Assembly: GCA_012064385.1 (NCBI GenBank)
Contig: QRDG01000855.1
Span: forward strand, 87,870 to 151,869
Origin: Puccinellia tenuiflora
Taxonomy: Eukaryota; Streptophyta; Magnoliopsida; Poales; Poaceae
Direction of reading: 5' to 3'
Length of the DNA stretch: 64,000 nucleotides
Position numbers and translations under genes: made by a program. Positions 53,877 to 64,000 of this stretch are shown in pieces. The notes under the pieces were generated by a model. That model was given only the letters and a program-made list of their open reading frames with translations, was not told where the DNA came from and did not search any database. Position 1 is the stretch's first letter, and each line of letters opens with the position of its first letter.

Positions 53877-56646
53877 TCAATAGGTGTTTATGGAGGACAT
53901 TGGTGACTTGGCTACTTTTGAAGAATTGAGGGATCTTCATGGTTTATTTCTCAAGCCAAGTCAATTGGAATATATTGCTCTATCTCATATCCAATACTTC
54001 CTCCTTGCGGTAACTTGTATTTAACTCATATATTCATTGAAAGTTGCTTGCTCCCTTGCATGTGTTAGTTTTGTTCCTAATATGTGCTTGTATGTGATAT
54101 GCTACTTTCATACTTGTCTTGTTATTCAAGGTTGTGTATGATAGTTGTATATCATGTATGTGTTATTTGTGTGTTGAGCTTTATTGAATCTTGTGTGGTT
54201 TTCATTTGGCTCTTTGAGATATTAATGGACTATCCCATTTTGGGGGAGTGATGTGCTTTGTGCACCTCACAAACCTAAAAATGTGTGTACATGAGGCTCA
54301 CCACCTAGTATTGATATTTCAATATTATCTAGCTACTATGTGGTATGTCATATTCATGAGAAATTCAAATTCTACAATGTCCATTAATTTCTCTATTTGG
54401 TTTTATTTGCCTCTTGTTTAAAAAATAAAATGAATTATCACATTATGGGGGAGTAATAAGCTATGTGCATATTACAATACCATAAAAATGTGAACATTTG
54501 AGGTTTGCCACTTAGAGTTGATATTGCAAATTATCTTTCTCCTATGTGGCATGTTTGCTCGAACAAGTTCCAATTTTCTTTTGGCTCTTGTTTGCATGGG
54601 TTTGCTTGGTGTGGTTTTTCTCTAATATGCATTTCCATATATTATGTGAGAACCCATTTGTTTCATTTTGTTTTAACCATGGCGTTGCCGGTTGGTTCGA
54701 ATAATTGAAACTACCAACAAACCTTTTTCAAAATATGGTGCTTTAACTCTTATCTCTTGCCATATATTTGTTTGTTGTGGAGTTGGTCTTGAACATCATT
54801 CCTATATACCACCGAGAAATGTCTCCGTATACTCCTTGTCCATGACAAGGGTTTCTAGTAATTGTGGTGGATTTTGTAGATCATCTTCACATTGGCTCTT
54901 GCTTTAATTTGATCTATCTATTGCCTTCCTTGCCTTTTGAATGGATCCTATTCTTCAATTGGTAGTGTTTAGTGTTGTAAATAAAATATGGAGAGTTATG
55001 ATCCCTTGTGCATGCATTTTGTATTCAAATGCAAATATCAAAGATAATGCATGAATATTGGGGGAGCATTCCTTTTTATTTAGAACACTAACCTATCTAT
55101 CAATTTTTGATCTTTTCAAATTGGCATTTGATTCTTTATCTTGTGTTGGTACCTTCAATTGGTATTAATTGGAATTTAATATCTCCTCCATAGATTTTGT
55201 TCCAATTAATATTTATTGTGGGAGTCTTGATATCTTTTTGCTTTATCTTACTTTACTTGATTTCGGTCAAGTATCATTCTCTTCTTGGTATCTTTTCTCC
55301 TAGTTGATATTTTTTGTTTTAATTGGTATCTTATCTTCAATTGGTGTCTTATCGAACATTTGTTGTGTTGATTTGATTCCTTTTGATATCACACTTCATG
55401 TGTTGATGTGTTTTGGAATCAATCATTTGTTGATTTGATTTTTCCTCAATCATGTGTTGATTTGGAGTTTGATATAATTTGGACAACCTTTAGTGTCACA
55501 CTCTCGTGTGCTCTCTTCTTGGTTTACTTGGTGTTTTTGTCCAAATTGTATCTCGTTTGGATCTTGAAAGACTTTGTATGTATATCCTTTAACATTTATA
55601 TTATATGGCATGCTAGTCCTTTTAGTTCCAATATATAGGGGATACTCCACCAAATCCTAAATCGGCTAAGATGTGCATGAAATTCAATTTCATATCTATA
55701 TGCACATATTTACGTGGAGTGTTTCCTATATATTGTAGTTTATCTAACTACTATGGGACCCAATGAGTTTGGGAACCATTTTGTACTCTAATTGTGTTTT
55801 AGGTACAATGGAGATGCATTGGATGCTTGCCTCATTCATAAGGAAGGTGTTCTCACCGTGTGATTGTCGGAGTCAAGCTTTGATGACAAACCAACTCTCA
55901 TCATCTTCATCTTCAATGCATCTCGGTAACAGGTATCTATACCATGCATACCTTTCTAGTATTCAACCTTGTGTAGGTTGCCTCTTGGCATGAAAGCTCT
56001 TATATGCAATTGTGGTGGTTTTGGCTTTTCCTTCACTTAATATATTTTTGTGATATGTGTGTTGAATTTGCAAAACCTTTCTTCAATTGATATTCTTTCA
56101 TTGTGATACTTGTTGCCTATTTTAAAGCATCTCCACTATCTCTTGTTCCCTTAGTGATATGTGTGATGCATTTGATATATTTGAAGTTCATTTATATACA
56201 ATGAGATAAATTTGAGCTATGTGCTATGAAAATTGGGGAGCTTCTCCGTTTTCATTTAGAACTCTCGCTTTGGATCTTTTCGATTGCTTTTCTCCTTTGT
56301 GGAGATGTTTAAAATGATTTCATTTTTTTTGCAATCTTTGGATCCTCAATATAGTTTGATTTCCTCTAATTATTCGTCAATGAATAAGTGCATTTGATTT
56401 CACTCATATCTTGAGAGTTGCACACCTTTATGGAGGAACTCATATTATATTGGCTCTCTATATTTTTCTTCCCATTTCGGCAATCGATGCCAATGGGGGA
56501 GAAGTTTAGAGGGTTTAAAGGATTTTGGGTTTTATGTGCTTTTGTTGCATTTGCCTTTAATGCGCTTTGCATCCTTGCTTGTTTGTCGTGCAAGGTTGCT
56601 TTATTCTTTATATAAACCCTCTTAAACGGGATTGTCATCAATTACC
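53877..56646 (+). other. Non-coding internal region of the gag-only element
   Basis: About 2.8 kb, T-rich, with many short stops in all frames. Words such as tgggggagt(g/a) and tttggctctt recur (54241, 54445, 55059), so older internal repeats are likely. No pol motif in any frame is recognised. It occupies the place where pol would lie. Confidence 0.75.
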
Positions 56647-56660
56647 AAAATGGGGGAGAT
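56647..56660 (+). other. Polypurine tract of the gag-only element
   Basis: AAAATGGGGGAGAT directly precedes the 3' LTR, the usual plus-strand primer of SIRE-type elements. Confidence 0.88.
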
Positions 56661-59075
56661 TGAAAGTGCATGGTTGCCCCCATGCATGGTTTTGGTAATT
56701 AATGACAATCTCTATGGACTAATGTTTGCATTGAGCTAATTGTAGGATGTGTCCATTTGCATTGCTCTATCTCCATTTGTTGGAATCAAGGCTAAGGGAA
56801 GAAAAAGAAGAAGAAGTTTGTGTTGATCAAGGCTATGTGCGGATTGATCAACACTCAAGTTCAAGTGAAGTTATGCCGAAGAGAGCGTCTCCCATCTTGG
56901 TGTATGGGGGAGCGTCATGTGAATCTTCACCAAGCAAGGCGCAATCAAGAAAGGTGGTTCGTCTTGAGGAGATGAAGATCGTCTTCATCGACCTCAAGTG
57001 GATTAATGCGCAAGGCAAAGGTATGATCTTGATAGGGCTTTTATTTTACCGGTCTCATGATGTTAGTTGAGAGACCGGGTTATAGGATAGATAGCCGTAC
57101 TATCAAGAGGGGCTCTCGACCGAGTATCGTGATCGTATCGTTCGTGGAGAGCTCAAACCTTTGCATCCTTGCATCCTTACCATCATCTTTATTGGTTCTT
57201 ATTTGGCTCTTATCGTAGTTTGGTCTTGGTGCTTGTCGTGCTTGTCATGACAAGGCTAAGATCACCGAAAACGGTTTGCTTATGCGTCTTCAATTGTGTT
57301 TTCGGTATTGGAGATTTTGCCGGTTCATCCTTGTGGAAGGTTTCACCCTTCCAACACTTTGCAAAATCTCCTTTGCTCGTTTGCCTTTCTCAAAGGTTGC
57401 TTTTGTCGTCCTCTTTCGAACAAAATTGGTTTTACTCTTTTCGGACTTCATTTGCAAAAGAGAAGTTTTTCGGTTTGCGAAAAAGAGCTTTTAAATGTTC
57501 CCCTTTTGGTTTTACAATATTTTGTTGGACCATGATGTTTCTCTGCATAATCTTGTTGTGCTCATTGTGACGATTCCAACGAGCCCAAGCTTATCGAAAA
57601 CGGAGTCCATTTGCAAAAGATATGGGGTTATGCTTTTCTGCTGGATCTACCCCGGAGAGGGCCCGGAATCTCCGGCCCACCCCGGAATCTCCGGCCCTAG
57701 GACCCGGAGTCTCCGCCCCCTGATTTTTTCGTTGCCGAACGTCGTCGCTGCGGTGCGGTACTGGACTGGGGTCCGGAGGTACCCCGGAGATGGACCGGAG
57801 TCTCCGGCCCAAGGGACCTGGAATCTCCGGCCCCAGGTTTTTCTCCGCTCTTTGCATCTGTGTGGTGCGCCTCTGGATAGGGGTCCGGAGCTACCCCGGA
57901 GGGTTCCCGGAGTCTCCGGCCTGGCCGGAGTCTCCGGCCCCAAGGACCGGAATCTCCGGCCTCCCCGATGACCCAGCAGGCCGGAGTCTCCGGTCACTTA
58001 CTCCGGAGTCTCTGGCCTGGACAGGCTCCAACGGCTAGTTTTTGGGGGAGGCTATAAAAAGCCTCCTTCCCCCCCAAAACCTGGTTACATACCTTGCTCA
58101 CTTGTTCTTGCTCTTCCCCTTTGCTCTAATCCTCGTGAGCTTGATTCCTCTCTTCCCCTCCAATGATTTTGCCCAAATTTAGGGTTTCAAGAGAGGAGAT
58201 CTAGATCTACCATTCCACCAATCAAATTCTCCTCTAAGTGAGGGGAACCTTGTGGATCTAGATTTGGGGGTTGCTTTGTGTTCATCCCCTTTGTTCTTCC
58301 TCTCTTAATCCCCCCAAAGCATTTGTTGCTTGGTTGGAATTTGAGAGTGAAGGACTTGACCACTTCGTGTGTTCTTGCCTCTTGCATTAGTTGCATCGGG
58401 TTGCTCTCTCCACGGTGATACGTGAAGTTGAAGGTTGAATAGCTTGTTACTCTTGGGTGCATTGTGTTCCCAAGAGTTTGTTGCCTCTTGGGTGCATCGT
58501 GTACCCTAGACAGTTGGAGGTGCCGCGAAGACTTCGAGTTGTGAAGCTTCAGCACGAGTATGAGAGCCCCCAATTGAGTTGTGGGTGTGTGCCCCAAGAA
58601 AAGTTGTAAAAGGGCTCCGGAATCCGCCCCGAAGGATTCCGATAGTGGAAGGTGAACCAATCCCTTGGGTGAGGTTCATCGGAGAATAGGGTGAGGCCTT
58701 TGTGGCATCTTGAGTAGGCCTTTTGTGGCGAGCTCACACCCCTCCAACGAGACGTACTCCCTTAACAAGGAGGAACTCGGGAATACATCCTCGTCTCCGC
58801 GTGCCTCGGTTATTTCTATACCCGAGCTTTACTTATGCAATTTACATTGTGATAGCCTTCGTACTTGAAGTTCATATCTAGCTATCACCTTGTTGCTTTA
58901 ATTGCTTAGCATAAGTTTGTTGGTGCACATAGGTGAGCCTAGTAATTAGGTTGTTGGCTTGTTAATTTAAACACATAGTTTTATTCCGCAATTATCAAGC
59001 CCCTAATTAGAAAAAGTTTTAATCGCCTATTCACCCCCCCCTCTAGGCGACATCCGGGCTTAGCTTGTTCTTTCA
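56661..59075 (+). repeat. 3' LTR of the gag-only element
   Basis: 2415 bp, near-identical copy of 49141-51554, followed by the target duplication CATGT. Differences are mostly single substitutions and run-length changes (for example in the C run near 59033-59041). Confidence 0.93.
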
Positions 59076-59194
59076 CATGTCCGTCGAAGCAATTTATACT
59101 CAAGCAGGAAAAAAGTAAAAAGGCTGGAACACCATGATATTTCATACTTAGTGAGATTACTGAAAGAAGCGGGAAGACGAAGTATTATACTAAA

Positions 59195-59521
59195 GACTAC
59201 ATCAAACTAATATATGCGATAGCACGACGACATAAATAGTTTAGATTGTGCGATATATCAGCACCATTACACACGAGCAGCGTTACTCCCATCGTGTGCG
59301 ATAATACACACCAATACACACGATTCGTACTATAAAGCCGTGTGCGATATCTAGCACACGCTTTTGAAATAAAAGCATATGCAGATATTTGGCCAGCAGA
59401 CACCGTTCGAAGCCTCGCACACGGCTTTAATTTTAAAGTGTAAGCGATATGGGATAATGCACACGGAAAGGTGCATACGCGTGCGACCGGGGGGCCTTGA
59501 ATTGCTCGATCTGTACTAGTG
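59195..59521. mobile_element. CACTA element end, truncated
   Basis: Read on the minus strand from 59521 the sequence begins CACTAGTACAGATCG, then shows subterminal words such as gccgtgtgcga, gtgtgcga and cacacg in both directions. This is typical of a CACTA terminus. The other end is not found, so no target duplication can be tested. Confidence 0.6.
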
Positions 59522-59755
59522 GTTGTAACAGGCTCCCAAGGCCCCAATTATCGTGCACACCGCATATATGCGCTTGCACCAAAAACTTGCTCATCGAGTC
59601 ATTAGCTGCTTTGCAATCTTTCTGATCCTATATAAATAGCTCAACGCACACGGGCAAGGGGAACTCGCACTCCGTTAAACACAATCTCATTCCCGAAGAC
59701 AACAAGATAGGGTTGCATATCTCGTACATGCAAATGAGAGAGACGTGATGGAGGC
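59522..59755. other. Short intergenic stretch
   Basis: About 230 bp, no gene seen. CTATATAAATAG at about 59629-59640 is TATA-like but nothing recognisable follows. Confidence 0.4.
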
Positions 59756-62700
59756 TGTAACATTCCAAATTTTGAAACTAATTTAATGCACGGTTATAAA
59801 TAACCTAAAATTATGAACCAACAAAAACTTTTTGAAATGCTTCAGTAATGATTGTGTTCTCCTTCCTATTGCTCTGTTGAGCTTGCATGACTTATTGTTT
59901 AAAGTTGCTTGACCAATAAATATTAACCTAAGGACTCAACCAAGATAAAAATATATTTAATCTTGATGATCATGTCATGACAAGAAAAATAATCCATATA
60001 TCATTTCCAATCTTATTCTGGCCAAATTCCATTTCAAAGATACTTTGGTTTCAACAACAACCAAAAATACCTATTATTTGGGAAAGTAAAAGTATTCCAA
60101 AATTTAAGTGTTCCCAAAACTAAGGAGATCTATATAATATCCCCTGCCTATTCTCACCCTTGTTATTTTGCAGGTATCAACATCTTATATTTTTTAACAC
60201 CCTTTGGACTAATGCAAGTGGGAAGTATATTACCACATATAAAATTATAAAGTCATGAGTTGAGAATCTCCTAACATCATATTGTCATGATTGTGTGTGT
60301 TTACTAAACCACCTAATTATATTAAGGGTGATGGATTTTGTTGTTTTATAGTTATTTGTGCTTGATCTCACCAACTCTTTGAGTGTCTTGTTTTGAATGG
60401 TATGTTATTTCGCTTGTTTGTGGTGACTTGTTGAATGGTTTGTTTTGTATTGACTTGCTTGTGTTAAATATTGTTATTAACTATTTTCAACAAGACTAGA
60501 GTTGTTTATTAAATTATTTTGTTGTGAACAAAAGTATTTCCTAAAATTTTGAGAAAAATCCCTGGCCTGCTCATGGTCATGTGTGACCCAAATGAGCATC
60601 AATACCCCCCTTTCCTAATTCAAAATCTTGACCAAAACATCTCTGGACCTATCTTCATTGCTGTTGAGAGAAATAGATAAAAAGATCAAATTTTGTGGCA
60701 ATAAAAAACTTTTATAGGTTGGCATTTATATTTTTTTTTGAAGTGCATTACTGGTAGTTTGATGTTATTCGTGGGTGTGGATCCAGAATGATCCAACTAA
60801 AAACCAAATACCAAATTCAAACTTGGTTTATCCATATTAATAAATAAGGATCAATTTGATTCCAATATATTATTTTCTTCCCTATTTAAAAATCTTAGTG
60901 AACTACTTATTTTTTATATAAAAATAAGAAATCAAGGTGATCCTTTGTGGATCATCTCTACTCAAATTTATAAGGGATTATGCCCTATATGAATTTGGAG
61001 TCAAAATATTAACTAGACCGTATGCATTTGATTTATGCATTCTAAACCAATTCACCAACTCAATTTGAATAAGATCAATTGTCATGATCATTATTTGGAG
61101 AAACACAAAAGACCAGCAAGGATTCATCTTTTTCCCCCAAATATTTTCTTCTCCCAAACTAATCTTTTTAGGAAGACAAGAAAGCGACACATGAAATAAT
61201 AAACCTTATACCTTTCCCACAAATCCTTTTTGGCCAAAAATGGAATATCCATTGTTGGTGTCAACTCTGAAAAAAATAAATTCCAACACTTACCCTTATT
61301 CCTCACAGAAATTGCACCCTTGCTCCCCTCTCTTTCTTTTGGCATTAAAATTCAAATAGTGGCAAATAGTCTCAAATAATACCCTCTACCCTATAATCAA
61401 TGGCAGCCCCCAAGCTTGTCCATTACTTGTCCCCTCTTGTCCAGCACCTGTCCCTAAACCTCCTACACCTCCTGGACAAGCTCAAGCACCCCCATGACCT
61501 AAACCTAACCCTAGAACATCCAAGACATGGCCATGGCCACCACATGCTCACTTTGTCCCCCAAAGCCAGAAAACCGTGTAACATCAGGTCCTGGAGCTCA
61601 CACATGTCACCTGGACACTCCCCAGCTAAACCCCCTTGCTCCTGGCCCCTCCCTCTGCCCGCAATCGCCGGTGCTCTGGGTGCCGACCAGGCATCAAGCA
61701 CCTGGCGTGCACCATTATACCTCGGCCACCCTGGCCAGACCAGCACCCGCTCGAGCCGGCCCCGACAGCCTGCACGCGCGCCACGACACCCTCGACCCGC
61801 AGGCGCCGTTCCCGTGCCTCCCTCGCCCTGCACATCGTCGACCATGGACGGCCGCATGCCGCCCGTGCCGCCCGCGACGTTGTCCCCTATCGAACACACG
61901 CCATGGTCGTCGGGCCCTACCCCCTGTCCTGCCCTCCGGACCCTTATCACGCACGCCACCTGCTCTATCACGCACCTATCACGCCACCGCACCATCACGG
62001 CGCCGCACTTTTGCCCAGGCCCTCGCGCCCGAGCTCAACCACGTCCGCCATGGACGTCGCCCACGGTGCACCGCGCCCGGGTCTATTTAAGAGCACCCCA
62101 TGCCTTGCTATCGACTCGCACCACCTCCACTCCTCCCCAATCGCCCCCAGGCCGAACGGCTGCTGCTCTGACCCTCTACTCCCCCAGCTCCGTCCAGAGC
62201 TCCGCCTCGAGCGCCCTCCCGTCGCCGTGCCGGTACAGACCACCTCCGGCCTCGCCATTTCCTTCCCTAGCTTCAAGACCACCCCAGAGAGCTCACGCAC
62301 CCTCCAATTTTGGCTTTCATCCCTTGCAGATTCGAGTTCGTCCTCGACCGAATCGGGCCGCCGCCACCCTCTGACGAGTCCATCTTTCCGGCCATCCCCA
62401 CCACGAACCAGTGCACCCCCTACATGGGCGACTCGATTTGGAGCCTCCCCATGCTCGGCGCATGTCCAGGCGAGCTCTTTAGCTCCCGGCGGCGAGCTCA
62501 CACGTCCTCTGCAACGACCGGAGCGGACACCGCCGTGTGGAATGGTCACCGCCGGCGTCAGCCGACGTGGCTCTTCCTCGGCCGTCCATCGCAAGATCTA
62601 CGGCTCTGGGCGCATACCCCTTCGTCTGTTCTAAGCGTGGACGCACATTTTGGGAAAGTGCGCCACTCCCTCTGGGAAGCGTATTGCCGAGAGTACGTCT

Positions 62701-64000
62701 CCGACGTCACCCCTTCTCTTTTACCCACTTTTGTCAGAATTCCAGAAATTCATTAACACTTAGAAAATTCATATCTTTTGATCTATTTATCCAAATGACA
62801 TGAATCCAACGCCATTAGCTCAAAAATTTAAATCTCTATCCAATGACACTGGTCTCATATTATTTAAATTTTTATAGATTATTTGGTAAAGAATTTAGTG
62901 TTCTGCCCATTTAATGATCAAACATGAATATCTCTAATAATGCAAACTCAAATGGTCTCAAACCACTTCTGGTGGTTCACTAATCCAAATACCCTTGAAA
63001 TGCAACTGGTCCCATATTTTTGTGTTTAACCTAGGTAGTGAAAAAAATAGTTAACGTAGAAAACAGTACTCAGAAATGCTTATCATTAATTGGAAATCAA
63101 TATCTAGAGATTGGTACATTCAAAAATTATGAAATTTTGTGTACTGGTAGCTTGTTAAATTATCTATCCAACGGCACTGGTCCCACCCCATTTAGGTTAA
63201 CAACCATTAAATGGTAAGATATTTGCAACAGAAGGTTTTCTGTCCAGAATTGTTTGTTTCTATCACTCTGCATGTCCAAACAACTTCAAACCAATTTTGT
63301 TAGCTTAGTAATGAGAGACTCTAGCTACCCTTAAGTTCTCAGATTTAACTAAGCAACAAAAATTAATTGCCCCCCAAATTAGTAGCTTAACTCCCTTCTG
63401 CACTATTTAAATTATATCATGTTGTTTAGGTGACCAAATGACATGAGACCAATTTTGCTAGGTATGTATAATAAATACGGAAAAGACTTGCTACCCCATG
63501 GGTAGCTACACACCCTAAGTTTGACCGAAACGTACATGCAATGGTAAAATGAGATTACTCAAGTAGACAAGGGGGATGTCACTAGTAGAGTTGATAGAAT
63601 TATTAAAAAGTATTTTGAAATTTTTTCGAATTTTTTTCCATCGTTGTGATTTTTTTAGTAAAGTTTGACCCAAAAGTCAACAAAAAGTCAACTATGAAAA
63701 AAAGCTAAAAATGACGACCAAAAAATATTTTTTGAAAATTCCGAAACCATTTGTACACCAAATATCCGTGTTTTACTAGGAAAACAAGCTAAAACGGATA
63801 CATATGGCTTGCATCTCCGTATAACGCATGGGTGTGTAGCTACCCATGGGTAGCAAATTATCTCTCATAATAAATATATAGCCACCCTTAATTTTTCATA
63901 ATTTTCTGTTAAACAGAAAATAGATTAGCCTTAAGGCTTAACAAAATCATCTTCTGTACTAAACGACTTGTTTCAGCCAACCTATTAACTTAAATGGACC
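59756..64000 (+). mobile_element. Long LTR of a probable Ty3-gypsy element, continuing past the window
   Basis: The stretch opens TGTAACATTCCAAATTTTG, the kind of start seen in long LTRs of Tekay/Del-type gypsy elements (TGTAACACCCCAAA). AT-rich flanks surround a GC-rich part (61380-62720) with a TATA-like CTATTTAAG at about 62083, as expected for an LTR promoter and transcript start. Open frames in the GC-rich part overlap in all phases and have biased Pro/Arg/His/Ser composition without domains. The end of the LTR and the body lie outside, so the call rests on its start and composition. Confidence 0.5.
63477..63866. mobile_element. Mutator-like MITE, 390 bp
   Basis: Inner terminal repeats TTGCTACC(C)CATGGGTAG plus CTACACACCC occur near both ends in opposite orientation. 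A 9-bp direct repeat ATAATAAAT at 63468-63476 and 63867-63875 flanks the whole, the size made by Mutator-type transposases. The first and last about 10 bp of the element match each other poorly, so the ends may be a few bases off. No coding capacity. Confidence 0.7.

Larger units (their letters stand above)
49141..59075 (+). mobile_element. Gag-only copia-type LTR retrotransposon, complete and young
   Basis: A 9935-bp element with 2414- and 2415-bp LTRs (TGAAAGTGCATGG ... TTCTTTCA) and target duplication CATGT at 49136-49140 and 59076-59080. It has a tRNA-Met primer site, one long gag frame, a 2.8-kb non-coding part, and a polypurine tract. There is no protease, integrase or reverse transcriptase. 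LTR copies differ at roughly 1% of sites by eye, so insertion was recent. It would need enzymes from a related autonomous SIRE/Maximus element. The pattern fits what has been called TR-GAG elements in plants. Confidence 0.93.

Noticed and set aside
61400..62756. Frames of 324, 332 and 199 codons in the GC-rich part of 61.4-62.8 kb
   Set aside because: They overlap on both strands with biased composition and no domains; the GC-rich patch with a TATA-like site fits an LTR transcript start region better.
1..64000. CRISPR arrays, operons, riboswitches, tRNA or rRNA genes
   Set aside because: No regularly spaced repeats with unique spacers, no cloverleaf sequence and no rRNA signature were noticed; the window is plant nuclear DNA. 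Tandem repeats present are transposon or duplication derived. A tRNAscan run would be needed to exclude tRNA genes firmly.

Overview
The window is nuclear DNA of a grass, most likely a Triticeae species (wheat, barley or a relative). The evidence is nested LTR retrotransposons of SIRE/Maximus and Athila-like type, CACTA and Stowaway/Harbinger MITEs with intact target-site duplications, GT-AG introns, and plant genes of grass type (DUF6598, a grass-only LisH/CTLH-like family, AGO2). No prokaryotic or viral block is present. All spliced gene models were assembled by eye from reading frame, splice sites and remembered family similarity; no search was run.

Layout. 324-14236 is a Ty1-copia element whose 5' LTR was split by a Ty3-gypsy gag-protease element on the other strand (1333-8713); its 3' part was lost by a deletion that joins reverse transcriptase directly to LTR. 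15.9-19.2 kb is a broken DUF6598 gene carrying a Harbinger MITE and a 1.39-kb CACTA element. 19.7-20.6 kb is a decayed LINE. 20.97-22.68 kb (minus) is an apparently intact RNA polymerase III subunit gene, RPC9, with a duplicated promoter and first exon upstream. 23.6-30.2 kb is AT-rich, MITE-bearing DNA ending in tandem duplications. 30.4-35.6 kb (plus) is an apparently intact three-exon Argonaute of the AGO2 clade, 1013 aa, with catalytic set D-E-D-D and a tandem duplication in intron 1. 37.1-39.6 kb (minus) is a frameshifted member of a grass-specific LisH/CTLH-like family. 41.4-42.8 kb holds two fragments of a second AGO2-like gene separated by a long hairpin. 43.7-46.0 kb (minus) is a nine-exon coiled-coil protein related to Arabidopsis At4g15545. 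46.4-47.5 kb is a short non-LTR-type insertion. About 47.75-47.95 kb is a U5 snRNA gene with its snRNA promoter. 49.1-59.1 kb is a young, complete, gag-only copia-type element with 2.4-kb LTRs. From 59.76 kb to the end is a long LTR-like sequence that runs off the window and contains a Mutator-like MITE.

How it works together. The genes do not form an operon-like system. AGO2 (small-RNA silencing), RPC9 (Pol III transcription) and U5 (splicing) are housekeeping or defence functions scattered among transposons. Recurrent themes are local tandem duplication of 5' gene ends (AGO2 intron 1, RPC9 first exon, AGO2 upstream DNA) and degenerate copies of multigene families beside intact genes. An AGO2 gene followed downstream by a degraded AGO2-like copy resembles the AGO2/AGO3 pair of rice; this is inference from memory.
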